This document shows positions 14,648-21,976 of a DNA stretch of 33,263 bases, piece after piece. Position 1 is the first letter of the stretch. Each line of letters opens with the position of its first letter. The position numbers and the translations under genes were made by a program. Origin of the DNA: an uncultured Acidimicrobiales bacterium (GTDB lineage Bacteria > Actinomycetota > Acidimicrobiia > Acidimicrobiales > UBA10347); the NCBI GenBank assembly GCA_937941245.1, contig CALDYC010000103.1, positions 1 through 33,263 of the forward strand. Direction: 5' to 3'. The notes under the pieces are model-generated. The model ran no database searches and was not told where the DNA came from. It saw only the letters and a program-made list of their open reading frames with translations.

Positions 14648-15796
14648 CTATTCGGCCAGGCGTGTGGCCAGTTCGTCGATCTCAGCTGCATTGAGGTTGG
14701 CGAAGCTCATCCTGATCATCGAACGGTCGTCCGGCGTGAACGCCGTCCCGGGAATGGCGAGCACGTCTCGCGTGGTGAGTAGTTCGCCGATGACATCGAG
14801 TGTGGAGCGCTGTGGCCATGGGTGACGAACCCACCCGAAGTACGCACCAGAACTCACGAGCTCAAATCCTCCTGGTTCGGCCTGCATCACACCTTGGAAC
14901 TGCCGATGAAGATCTGCGATGCGTTCGGTCTGCACAGACCGCCACTCGCCAGCGTGTCGAAGCCCGGCAAGGGCGGCTTCCTGGCCAATGCGCGGAGCGC
15001 AAATCGCAATGCAGTCCACGATCTTCATGCACTCGCCGAGCAGGTGTTTGGCGCCGACAGCAGCACCGACTCGGTACCCGGGAATCGCGAGGTCCTTTGA
15101 GAAGCTATGCAACGTCACCAGCGTGTTCTGCCAGCCCGACTGTTGATACAGCAGATGTGACGGGCCCGTCGCAGCGCGAAACGACCGGTAGGTCTCGTCG
15201 ATGATGAGCGCGATACCTCGTTCACGGCAAAGATCGAAGAAGCCGTGCACAATGTCGGGTTTCAGAGTCACCCCGCTCGGATTACCCGGCGTGACCAGCA
15301 CGATCGCTCGTGTGCGGTGGTCGATGAGTTTCGCCGCGTCATCAACGCTCGGAACCAAGTTTTTTCCCGGTTCAAGCATGCGGCTCTCAACGCCCTCGAC
15401 GGTGAGCCACATCTCATGGTTGAAGTAGTAGGGAACCGCTAACACGATGTTGTCGCCGGGAATCGTGAGGGCTGACGCGGTCACGCAGAACGCCTGGTTG
15501 CATCCGGCGGTGATGAGGACTTCGTCGTCATCGATAGTTGCGTTGTGGTCCCGGCTGAGTTCGTCGGCGAAGGCCCGCCGCAAGGGGGCAAGCCCCTGTT
15601 GAGGGACGTATCGCCCGCCATCTGGTTCGTGGGCGACCTGGGCTACGCGTTCGCTGATGGCGGCCGGTGGGGCGAAGCTCGGTGCGGCCTGTGACAGGTT
15701 GAGCAATGGCCGCACAGGGGTGTGCGCTGCAAGCAGCCCGAACGCCGCTCCAATCGGCGAATGCGCCAAGTTATGGGTGCGGCCCTGGGAATGCAT
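14648..15796 (-). CDS. PLP-dependent class I/II aminotransferase, specificity unknown
   Basis: This is a fold-type I aminotransferase of the aspartate/aromatic group. From ATG 15796 it has 382 residues, with GGRYVPQQGLAPLRRAFADE (60-79) and EVLITAGCNQAF (92-103). VTPGNPSGVT (168-177), the PLP contacts IIDETYRSF (198-206), and the Schiff-base Lys234 in HSFSKDLAIPGYRVGA follow. The C-terminal RMSFANL carries the substrate-carboxylate Arg. The open frame reaches 15976, but the extra 60 residues would lie inside the cytochrome c gene and look like shadow sequence. It begins 13 bases after that gene's stop, so the two are probably cotranscribed. The substrate cannot be told from context. Confidence 0.88.
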   Translation of the reverse strand: MHSQGRTHNLAHSPIGAAFGLLAAHTPVRPLLNLSQAAPSFAPPAAISERVAQVAHEPDGGRYVPQQGLAPLRRAFADELSRDHNATIDDDEVLITAGCNQAFCVTASALTIPGDNIVLAVPYYFNHEMWLTVEGVESRMLEPGKNLVPSVDDAAKLIDHRTRAIVLVTPGNPSGVTLKPDIVHGFFDLCRERGIALIIDETYRSFRAATGPSHLLYQQSGWQNTLVTLHSFSKDLAIPGYRVGAAVGAKHLLGECMKIVDCIAICAPRIGQEAALAGLRHAGEWRSVQTERIADLHRQFQGVMQAEPGGFELVSSGAYFGWVRHPWPQRSTLDVIGELLTTRDVLAIPGTAFTPDDRSMIRMSFANLNAAEIDELATRLAE

Positions 15797-15809
15797 GGGC
15801 CGCAAGGTG

Positions 15810-16625
15810 CTACTCGCTGGCGATCTCTTCTTCGGCCAGTTCGGCCCGAGCGAGAGCCAACGCGTCACCGATCTCGCCGACACCAGTGAAGTCGCCTTCG
15901 GGGCCCTCGGCAAAGTGTTCGGGTAGTTCGATCTCTCCCGATTCGATCTGTTCCCAGACCAGTTCAGCAAGCGCAAGGTCTTCGCCGTAGCCGCCGAGTT
16001 CGATGCGTTCGTAGAACACCACGGCGATCAATTCCTCAGCGGTTAGATCTGCGCCGAACGCTGGCATTGCCGAGCCGTTGTAGCTGCCGATCTGGGTGGC
16101 GTTTGTGCCGTAGACGTCGATGCCGGCGTCGGTGAAGCCTTGTGAACCGTGGGTAACCCACGCCATCTGAGCTTCGGCTTGTGCGAAGGTGTCGATGATC
16201 GCACCGCCGGCGAAGGCTGGACCGGTTCCGCCGGCACCCGCTGCGCCGTGGCAGTTCGCACAGCCAGCTTCGACATAAATTTCGCCGCCCTCGTAGATAA
16301 CGCCCTCTTCGCGGGTTGGAGCTTCGAGCGTGCCAACGTACATGATCAGCCATACCGGCAGGAAGATCAGCAAAGGCATGACCCAATAGGGGACCTTTTG
16401 GCGCGACTTGGCTCGAGCCACCCATTCTGAGTCTGGTGCAACCGGTTCTGGAGCGGCAGCGGCAGGAATCGGCACAGGTGCCTTCATCGCGGGAGCAGCG
16501 GCCGAAGCTGCGGCCACTGCGGGCGCTGCAGCTGCGGGAGTGCCCGCATCGTCAGCGACGGGAAGTCCCATGGCCCGACGGCGATCTCGGGTGCGTTGCA
16601 GCAGATGCTCGGGAACTTCGGTCAA
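15810..16625 (-). CDS. Membrane-anchored monoheme cytochrome c with Ala/Pro-rich N-terminal extension
   Basis: The 271 residues start with MTEVPEHLLQRTRDRRR, then an Ala/Pro-rich cytoplasmic linker (28-65) and one transmembrane helix (80-98). A periplasm-side class I cytochrome c domain follows. Heme is bound by CANCH (122-126), with Met187 in SAMPAFG as the probable axial ligand. An acidic tail (about 205-271) ends the protein. It likely carries electrons between the bc complex and a terminal oxidase or another acceptor. The N-terminal PEHLL motif is shared with the subunit-IV-like protein encoded at 18908. The start is TTG 16625 with TGGAG upstream. It is divergent from the bc operon across a region holding a Rex-type box, which may control both directions. 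Confidence 0.88.
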   Translation of the reverse strand: MTEVPEHLLQRTRDRRRAMGLPVADDAGTPAAAAPAVAAASAAAPAMKAPVPIPAAAAPEPVAPDSEWVARAKSRQKVPYWVMPLLIFLPVWLIMYVGTLEAPTREEGVIYEGGEIYVEAGCANCHGAAGAGGTGPAFAGGAIIDTFAQAEAQMAWVTHGSQGFTDAGIDVYGTNATQIGSYNGSAMPAFGADLTAEELIAVVFYERIELGGYGEDLALAELVWEQIESGEIELPEHFAEGPEGDFTGVGEIGDALALARAELAEEEIASE

Positions 16626-17020
16626 CGCTGACTCCAGTGGTGGTGATCGATGCGTTTGGCGATCGGCGAAAAGGTCGAGGTAAACGCCATGAGAGAACGG
16701 CGTGTACCGACGTTGAGCGTAGACCCATCGGGTGGTACAGCCACAACTATCACACGAGAAAATCTTGCCGCTGAACAGCGCCTACAACCCCATTGTGGAG
16801 CGGGGCGATCGGGGCTGTCACGAGGCGCACGTTCGCTGGCTGGGCTTGGGCCTCGACAGAACCCAAAAAACTCCGTCAAAGACTTGGCCTGTGGCATGTC
16901 TCACTGGTAAACAGGCGATGTGGATGCGCACGCATTGGATTGTGCTCTGTACGATGAGCTTGTGAGTAGTTTCACGAGCGGCAGTTCGGCCGCGATCGAA
17001 GGCCGGGAAGACGAGACACT
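16626..17020. other. 395-base divergent intergenic region
   Basis: No credible gene is seen on either strand; the open frames here are short and lack family features. It separates the cytochrome c gene (minus) from the bc operon (plus) and must hold both promoters. The only clear element is the Rex-type inverted repeat at 16960-16977. TACGAT at 16950-16955 is a possible -10 box just before it, but no good -35 was found. Confidence 0.6.
16960..16977. promoter_or_regulatory. Rex-type operator upstream of the cytochrome bc operon
   Basis: TTGTGAGTAGTTTCACGA matches 12 of 14 fixed positions of TTGTGAAnnnnTTCACAA. It lies just after a possible -10 box (TACGAT, 16950-16955) and 43 bases before the first operon gene, where a bound repressor would block initiation. 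rex itself is encoded 7 kb away with an equally good box. Confidence 0.7.
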
Positions 17021-17629
17021 GTGAAGCGTTGGATCGATGGTGCCATCGTCAAGTTCGTCGGCTTCATGCTGGCGACAACGGTCGGCTTGTTTCTCATTAT
17101 TGCCGTGTGGGTCGGACTCACTGTCCCCGGACGCCAGTTCCCGTTCCTCAATGTTGCGTTCGTGGCCTCGTGGATTGTGTCACTGCTCGCTCTGGTGCCA
17201 GTCCTGCTCATGATGCGCAGCCGGCCGGTCGACAAGGCCGCCACCTGGGGCGAGACGATGATTGGCTCGGCCTACGTCTTCTTCATCTTGTTCTGGATTT
17301 ACGGCACCGTGCCACACCAGTGGCTCACCTACGCCGAGAGCGAACTCAACTGGCGAAGCGACAATCTGCTCATTGGGCCCCGACTGCCGTGGGATGACTC
17401 CCAGGGCGTACTCGAATGGGCGCTTCCCTTCACCCTGAGCTATCTGACAGTCAAAGACCTGATTGCGGTTGTCATTTACGGCGTTGGTCTCGTAGCGAAC
17501 GTTGCCGTCTTTTCGATGTGGCAAAAGCGTGGCGACACCATCAGCGCTCCTGAGCTCGAAAACACCAGCCGTTATGGCCGCCCATTGGTCAAAGGCAAGG
17601 CACAAGCGGCCGAAAAGGTCAACGCCTGA
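17021..17629 (+). CDS. Four-helix membrane protein heading the bc operon, unknown function
   Basis: I do not recognise a family. The 202 residues contain four probable transmembrane helices (about 11-33, 45-66, 79-97 and 144-167). A loop between helices 3 and 4 (VPHQWLTYAESELNWRSDN, about 97-115) carries one His. The C-terminal tail is basic and soluble. There is no heme or Fe-S motif. Its stop overlaps the ATG of the ferredoxin gene (TGATG), so the two are translationally coupled and probably form one module, for example a membrane anchor docking the ferredoxin to the quinol complex. The start is GTG 17021, after GGGAAGACGAG. The assignment to the operon is firm; the role is inferred. Confidence 0.75.
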   Translation: MKRWIDGAIVKFVGFMLATTVGLFLIIAVWVGLTVPGRQFPFLNVAFVASWIVSLLALVPVLLMMRSRPVDKAATWGETMIGSAYVFFILFWIYGTVPHQWLTYAESELNWRSDNLLIGPRLPWDDSQGVLEWALPFTLSYLTVKDLIAVVIYGVGLVANVAVFSMWQKRGDTISAPELENTSRYGRPLVKGKAQAAEKVNA

Positions 17630-18045
17630 TGGGTGTACTCGACGCGAACCCGCCGCTTCCCGAGTTCCGCACGGACTACGTGCTCCAAGAAGTCGACGCG
17701 GCATGGCTGTCACAGGCCGTGAAGCCCAAGCAGTTCATCCACATCGACCAAAGCGAATGCATCACCTGCGAAGGATGTGTGGACATCTGCCCGTGGAAGT
17801 GCATCCACATGGTCACCCCCGATGCAATCGATGACGCCATCGGCACCGAACAACCCGGTGAAGACCCAAACGATCACGTGATCTTCACCATCGACGACGA
17901 TGTGTGCACTCGTTGCGCTCTGTGTGTCGACCGGTGCCCAACCGGCGTGATCATTCTCGGCAAACTCGGCGATCCTGCCGCAGTTGGCGACAAGCATCAG
18001 CGAACGAATACCCATGGGTACGGCTACGGCATGCGCCTCGGCTGA
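17629..18045 (+). CDS. 2x[4Fe-4S] ferredoxin-type protein of the bc operon
   Basis: The 138 residues contain two four-cysteine cluster motifs. The first is CITCEGCVDICP (Cys44, 47, 50, 54), the second CTRCALCVDRCP (Cys93, 96, 99, 103). An acidic insert of about 35 residues separates them, and His/Tyr/Gly-rich extensions flank them. Such proteins transfer single electrons, here probably peripherally attached on the cytoplasmic face. It is coupled by stop/start overlap to the membrane protein before it and lies 56 bases before the cytochrome b gene; that gap is pyrimidine-rich. A ferredoxin inside a cytochrome b6/Rieske operon is unusual and suggests electron exchange between a low-potential ferredoxin pool and the menaquinone pool (inference). 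It is not NuoI, which is encoded at 31969. Confidence 0.88.
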   Translation: MGVLDANPPLPEFRTDYVLQEVDAAWLSQAVKPKQFIHIDQSECITCEGCVDICPWKCIHMVTPDAIDDAIGTEQPGEDPNDHVIFTIDDDVCTRCALCVDRCPTGVIILGKLGDPAAVGDKHQRTNTHGYGYGMRLG

Positions 18046-18101
18046 CCCAGCACCCTCTCTTTTTCTTATCCTTCCCACTCGACCAACAGGAGACCCAGCC
18101 A

Positions 18102-18881
18102 GTGGCACCGACTCCGCCATCTGCAGACCAGGTGAAGCAGGCAGTCAGCGATCTTGCTGACAAGACCCAGTCTTCCCAGGCGTGGAACTCGATTTTTCGC
18201 CCGGGCTCGATCTTCCGCAAGGGCTACAACGACAGCCCGCGTAACCGCAGCTATGTGATCATGAACTCGGTGCTGTACCACTTGCACCCGGTCAAAGTGA
18301 AGCGTCATGCGGTCAAGGTCAGCTACACGCTGTGCCTGGGTGGACTGAGCTTCTTCTTGTTCATCTTGTTGACCGTCACCGGCATCTTCTTGATGTTCTT
18401 CTACCGCCCGACTGCGTCAGCCGCCTATGCCGACATGGAGACGCTGCGGTCGGCAGTGACCTTTGGTCTGCTGGTCAGAAATATGCACAGATGGGGCGCA
18501 CACCTGATGGTGTTGTCGGTCTTCTTGCACATGGCTCGAGTCTTCTACCACGGCGCCTATAAGTCACCGAGAGAGTTCAACTGGGTCATCGGCGTGATTC
18601 TGCTGACGCTCACCCTGCTGCTGTCATTTACCGGCTATCTGCTTCCGTGGGATCAGCTTGCGCTGTGGGCGGTGACTGTGGGTACGAACATGATGGGCTT
18701 CACCCCCGTGTTCGGTAACGAGGTCAGATTTGTGTTGCTCGGCGGTGTCGAGATCGGAAGCGACACGTTGCTCCGCTGGTACGTACTGCATGTATTGATG
18801 TTGCCCTTTGTGACCGTGATCTTTATGGCGATCCACTTCTGGAGAGTTCGTAAAGATGGCGGTATCTCAGGTCCCCTGTAG
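18102..18881 (+). CDS. Cytochrome b6-type subunit of the bc complex
   Basis: This is the N-terminal, diheme half of a split cytochrome b, the menaquinol-oxidising core of complex III. The 259 residues have four transmembrane helices. The heme ligands are paired as His129/His143 and His230/His245; the 15-residue step of the second pair is the b6 type. TGYLLPWDQ (177-185) matches the conserved Qo-side helix. The C-terminus IHFWRVRKDGGISGPL is very like chloroplast b6. Cys78 in LCLGG aligns with the cysteine that binds the extra heme ci in b6f complexes. The start is GTG 18102 with AGGAGA (18088-18093). A longer open frame from 17904 overlaps the ferredoxin gene and is not the start. Confidence 0.93.
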   Translation: MAPTPPSADQVKQAVSDLADKTQSSQAWNSIFRPGSIFRKGYNDSPRNRSYVIMNSVLYHLHPVKVKRHAVKVSYTLCLGGLSFFLFILLTVTGIFLMFFYRPTASAAYADMETLRSAVTFGLLVRNMHRWGAHLMVLSVFLHMARVFYHGAYKSPREFNWVIGVILLTLTLLLSFTGYLLPWDQLALWAVTVGTNMMGFTPVFGNEVRFVLLGGVEIGSDTLLRWYVLHVLMLPFVTVIFMAIHFWRVRKDGGISGPL

Positions 18882-18907
18882 GCCTCCGAAGGATTGTGAG
18901 CTAGACG

Positions 18908-19693
18908 ATGACCGAAATCCCAGAGCACCTTCTCAAGCGGGCCCAAGAAGCCCGCGATCGCGCTGCCGCCAAGGGCGACAACGCCGATGCCGCAACGCCT
19001 GCGGCCGCGTCTGAACCGAGCCCCGCGTCTGCAGCGGCGGCATCGAAGATTCCACCGCACCTGCTCGAGCGCGCCAAAGCAGCTCGCGAGCGCACCGCAG
19101 GCACCGAAGTCGCTGCAATGGCTGGTGCCGTCGCTGCGGCCGCACCCGCCGGAGGCGCCGTCGCAACCGCCGGTGCAGCAGCGCCAACCGGTCCCGGTGG
19201 TCACACCCAGCGTTTGCTCACGGTCGTCAAGTCCGGATCGATCCAAGATGTGAAATCGGCTCCAGTGGACAAAGTCCACGTGTGGCCGCACCTGCTCGTC
19301 GTTGAGTTCGTTGCCGCGTTGGCAGTTACTGCATTCCTCTTGATCTTCTCGATCTTTGTGAACGCCCCGCTGCTTGAGCTCGCAGACTTCAATGCCACGC
19401 CAAACCCATCCAAAGCACCGTGGTACTTCCTCGGCCTGCAGGAACTGCTCACGATGTTCCACCCGATGGTCGCTGGTGTGACCCTGCCAGGATTCGCGCT
19501 GATCTTGCTCATCCTCGCTCCGTATCTCGATAAGAACCCAAGCAACAAGCCCGAGAAGCGCAAGTTCGCAATCTCGTTGATGACCATCCACCTCATGTTC
19601 TGGACCGTGCTCGTCATGATCGGCTCGTTCTTCCGAGGACCGGGCTTCAACTTTGTCTTCCCTTGGGAAGCCGGACTGTTCTTCGAACTCTGA
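18908..19693 (+). CDS. Subunit IV-like (C-terminal cytochrome b) protein with PEHLL-repeat extension
   Basis: This supplies the second half of the split cytochrome b. Of 261 residues, the first 125 or so form an Ala-rich extension holding two copies of a motif, IPEHLLKRAQEARDR (4-18) and IPPHLLERAKAARER (48-62). The conserved part has three transmembrane helices (about 130-150, 188-206 and 222-242). The Qo-site signature reads NPSKAPWYFLGLQELL (166-181), with Ala170-Pro171 where canonical complexes have Pro-Glu (PEWY). The Glu is missing, a variant seen in several bacterial lineages. The ATG at 18908 is 26 bases after cytochrome b; its RBS is weak. The extension resembles the N-terminus of the cytochrome c encoded at 16625. 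Confidence 0.9.
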   Translation: MTEIPEHLLKRAQEARDRAAAKGDNADAATPAAASEPSPASAAAASKIPPHLLERAKAARERTAGTEVAAMAGAVAAAAPAGGAVATAGAAAPTGPGGHTQRLLTVVKSGSIQDVKSAPVDKVHVWPHLLVVEFVAALAVTAFLLIFSIFVNAPLLELADFNATPNPSKAPWYFLGLQELLTMFHPMVAGVTLPGFALILLILAPYLDKNPSNKPEKRKFAISLMTIHLMFWTVLVMIGSFFRGPGFNFVFPWEAGLFFEL

Positions 19694-19724
19694 TGCAGGC
19701 CCTCAACAGACTGAAAGGTCTCTC

Positions 19725-20600
19725 ATGATCATCGCCCTGGTCGTCATCGCACTTGTGCTTCTGGCCGCAGTTGCAGTCATCGCAACCCTGCGTGGCCGCG
19801 ACACCGCGTCTGCCACCGGGCGCGTCGCACGCGAGACGTTGTCGCGCGACCGCGGAGCAGTCACCCTCAGCTCAGACACGTCGAGCGCGAACGAGACCGA
19901 CGTCGCTTTGCCGACCGGGCGCGAGGTCGAGCGTTCAGCTGTGGTTGCCCGCCGCGAGGGTCAGGCAATCGTGCCGGCCAAAGCGAGCGAAATCACCGAG
20001 TGGGTGGCCCCCGATGCCGAACAAACCGGCGTGGCTCGACGTCAGTTCTTGAACCGCTCAATTATTGGGGCATTCAGCCTTGGTCTTGGCGGCTTTGGCG
20101 GCGGCGTGCTCGCCTTTCTGTGGCCGCCGTTCATCACCGGTTTCGGTGCACCGATTCAGGTCGGAAAGATCTCTGACATTGTCCAGACGATCCGAGACAA
20201 CGGCGGATTCTGGTATCGCCCCGACGGTCGCATGTGGCTTACTGAATACCCAGCTGGTGCCATCGAACGAGCACGAAGCGTGTACTCCGGCCCCGAACTC
20301 GCGGGCATGGAAGCTGGTGTTGTGGCGCTCTACCAGAAGTGCCCACACCTCGGTTGCCGGGTCCCTGAGTGCTTGACCTCCCAATGGTTCGAATGCCCAT
20401 GCCACGGCTCGAAATACAACCGCGTCGGCGAAAAGCGCGGTGGACCGGCGCCCCGAGGTATGGACCGGTTTGCGATGAGTGTGAGTAACGATGTGCTCAC
20501 GGTGAATACTGGCCAGGTAATCCAGGGCCCAGCTATTGGAACGAACACCACCGGGCAAGAGGCCGAAGGGCCGAACTGCATCGGCGAAGCCACGCACTGA
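19725..20600 (+). CDS. Rieske [2Fe-2S] subunit of the bc complex
   Basis: This takes one electron from quinol at the Qo site and passes it to cytochrome c. The 291 residues have an N-terminal helix (1-22), an extended polar region, and RRQFLNR, a twin-arginine-like motif before a second helix (about 109-131). This fits Tat-assisted assembly of the cofactor-loaded domain. The Rieske cluster motifs are CPHLGC and CPCHGSKYN, with all four ligands (two Cys, two His) and the disulfide cysteines present. I chose ATG 19725, with GAAAGG (19713-19718), instead of the upstream in-frame start at 19653 that overlaps the preceding gene. The multi-helix N-terminus is typical of actinobacterial QcrA. Confidence 0.93.
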   Translation: MIIALVVIALVLLAAVAVIATLRGRDTASATGRVARETLSRDRGAVTLSSDTSSANETDVALPTGREVERSAVVARREGQAIVPAKASEITEWVAPDAEQTGVARRQFLNRSIIGAFSLGLGGFGGGVLAFLWPPFITGFGAPIQVGKISDIVQTIRDNGGFWYRPDGRMWLTEYPAGAIERARSVYSGPELAGMEAGVVALYQKCPHLGCRVPECLTSQWFECPCHGSKYNRVGEKRGGPAPRGMDRFAMSVSNDVLTVNTGQVIQGPAIGTNTTGQEAEGPNCIGEATH

Positions 20601-20644
20601 TCACTACCGCACTGATCAATTAGGAAGAGTTGACTGCACCACTC

Positions 20645-21976
20645 ATGAGTATCACTGCACAGCTGATCGCGGCATCGGCGCAACGACAAATCGGCTACGT
20701 CATTGCCGGCATCGTCCTTTTGGCGATGGTCATCTACTGGATCTTCAACTGGCTCGACGGCCGGCACGAGACCGGTGCCGAAGTCGAACTTGCCGCCAAT
20801 CGCAACATCAACATGACCGACGAGGAGATGGAGACCAAGCGTCTTGATCTCTCACTCACGGGCGGTCTGCTGACCTTGACCGTCATCGCCATTGCGTTGC
20901 CTCTGTACTGGCTCGGCGAGCCCGGGCGACATGAGGGTTTGATCGAATTCACCGACGACCAGTTCGTGCGCCAGGGCGAAGAGCTCTTTGCCGAGAACTG
21001 CGCGCAGTGCCACGGATCTGCGAACGGCGAAGGCGGCGTTGCCGCCGACTTCGCAATCGTCGACGGCAACGGCGTGTATGTCGACCAAGTGCAGTGGGGT
21101 GCTCCCTCGCTGGCAGCAGTACTCGACCGCTTCAGCTATGACGAAGTCAAATACATCTTGAATTACGGCCGGTCGAACTCGCCGATGCCCGCTTGGGGAG
21201 CGCCTGGTGGCGGTCCAATGACCGACCAACAGATCGACAAGGTCATTGCGTACCTGGCCCATGAACAGCAAAGTTCCGAAGACATCGCCAAAGGCGTACT
21301 TGACGGTCTCGATGGGGCAGCGCTTGCCAAAGCCCAAGCCGACAATCCAGACATGTATGCCCGTCAGCTTGAGCTCGCGGACATGGTTGCGGTTGCAAGC
21401 GACAACTTGTCTCGACTCGATGCCGACTCGGCTGACGCAGCAGCTCTGCAGGCCGAGATCGACACCATGCTCGAAGAACACGGTTCAATCATCGACGAAC
21501 TAGCGGCCCTGGGTGCAGATATCCGTACAGCTGCCGATAGCGATCAGATCGTTATGGGCGAGTTGTTGTTTAACAACCCGGCTTCGGCAGGTGCGTACGG
21601 CTGTGCGCGTTGTCACAGCGCAGGCTGGAGCTACAGCGCAAACGACTTCCCAACCAACCCGCTGATTCCCCCGATCGTGAACGGCAGCGGTGGATTCGCT
21701 CCTGGCCTGGTTGGCGTGTCCGACCAGTTCGAAGATGCCGCCGATCAGGCGAGCTTTATTACCCAGGGGTCCAAGAACGGACAGGCCTACGGCGCGTTCG
21801 GTCAGGGCGACGGGGGAGGCCAGATGCCCGGCTTTGGCGCCTGCTGGGCCGAGGACAATGCGATCCTGCCTCGTATCCAATCTGACCGCATCGAAGGTCA
21901 TTGCGAGGGCCGCTCCGGCATTCTCACCACTGAACAGATCGAAGCCATCGTGGCATACGAAAGGTCCCTCGACTGA
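20645..21976 (+). CDS. Membrane-anchored diheme cytochrome c of the bc operon
   Basis: This probably replaces cytochrome c1/QcrC, carrying electrons from the Rieske centre onward. From ATG 20645 (443 residues) it has two transmembrane helices (about 15-37 and 72-90). The first c domain has CAQCH (119-123) and Met181 in SPMPAWG. An acidic helical linker (about 205-300) follows, then a second c domain with CARCH (320-324) and Met394 in QMPGFG. Two extra cysteines near the end (GACW, GHCEG) may form a disulfide. An in-frame TTG at 20630 follows AGGAAGAG immediately and is an alternative start adding five residues. Diheme c subunits are also typical of actinobacterial bcc complexes, but the topology differs from QcrC. 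Confidence 0.9.
   Translation: MSITAQLIAASAQRQIGYVIAGIVLLAMVIYWIFNWLDGRHETGAEVELAANRNINMTDEEMETKRLDLSLTGGLLTLTVIAIALPLYWLGEPGRHEGLIEFTDDQFVRQGEELFAENCAQCHGSANGEGGVAADFAIVDGNGVYVDQVQWGAPSLAAVLDRFSYDEVKYILNYGRSNSPMPAWGAPGGGPMTDQQIDKVIAYLAHEQQSSEDIAKGVLDGLDGAALAKAQADNPDMYARQLELADMVAVASDNLSRLDADSADAAALQAEIDTMLEEHGSIIDELAALGADIRTAADSDQIVMGELLFNNPASAGAYGCARCHSAGWSYSANDFPTNPLIPPIVNGSGGFAPGLVGVSDQFEDAADQASFITQGSKNGQAYGAFGQGDGGGQMPGFGACWAEDNAILPRIQSDRIEGHCEGRSGILTTEQIEAIVAYERSLD

Noticed and set aside
16141-16158. TTGTGAACCGTGGGTAAC as a third Rex box
   Set aside because: It keeps only the left half-site, lacks the TTCACAA half, and lies inside the cytochrome c coding region.
18046-18101. Terminator between the ferredoxin and cytochrome b genes
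   Set aside because: There is a pyrimidine run (CTCTCTTTTTCTT), but no stable GC hairpin precedes it, and the genes appear to form one operon.
18653-19591. 312-codon minus-strand frame opposite cytochrome b and subunit IV
   Set aside because: It spans two well-supported genes antisense and has no recognisable domain.
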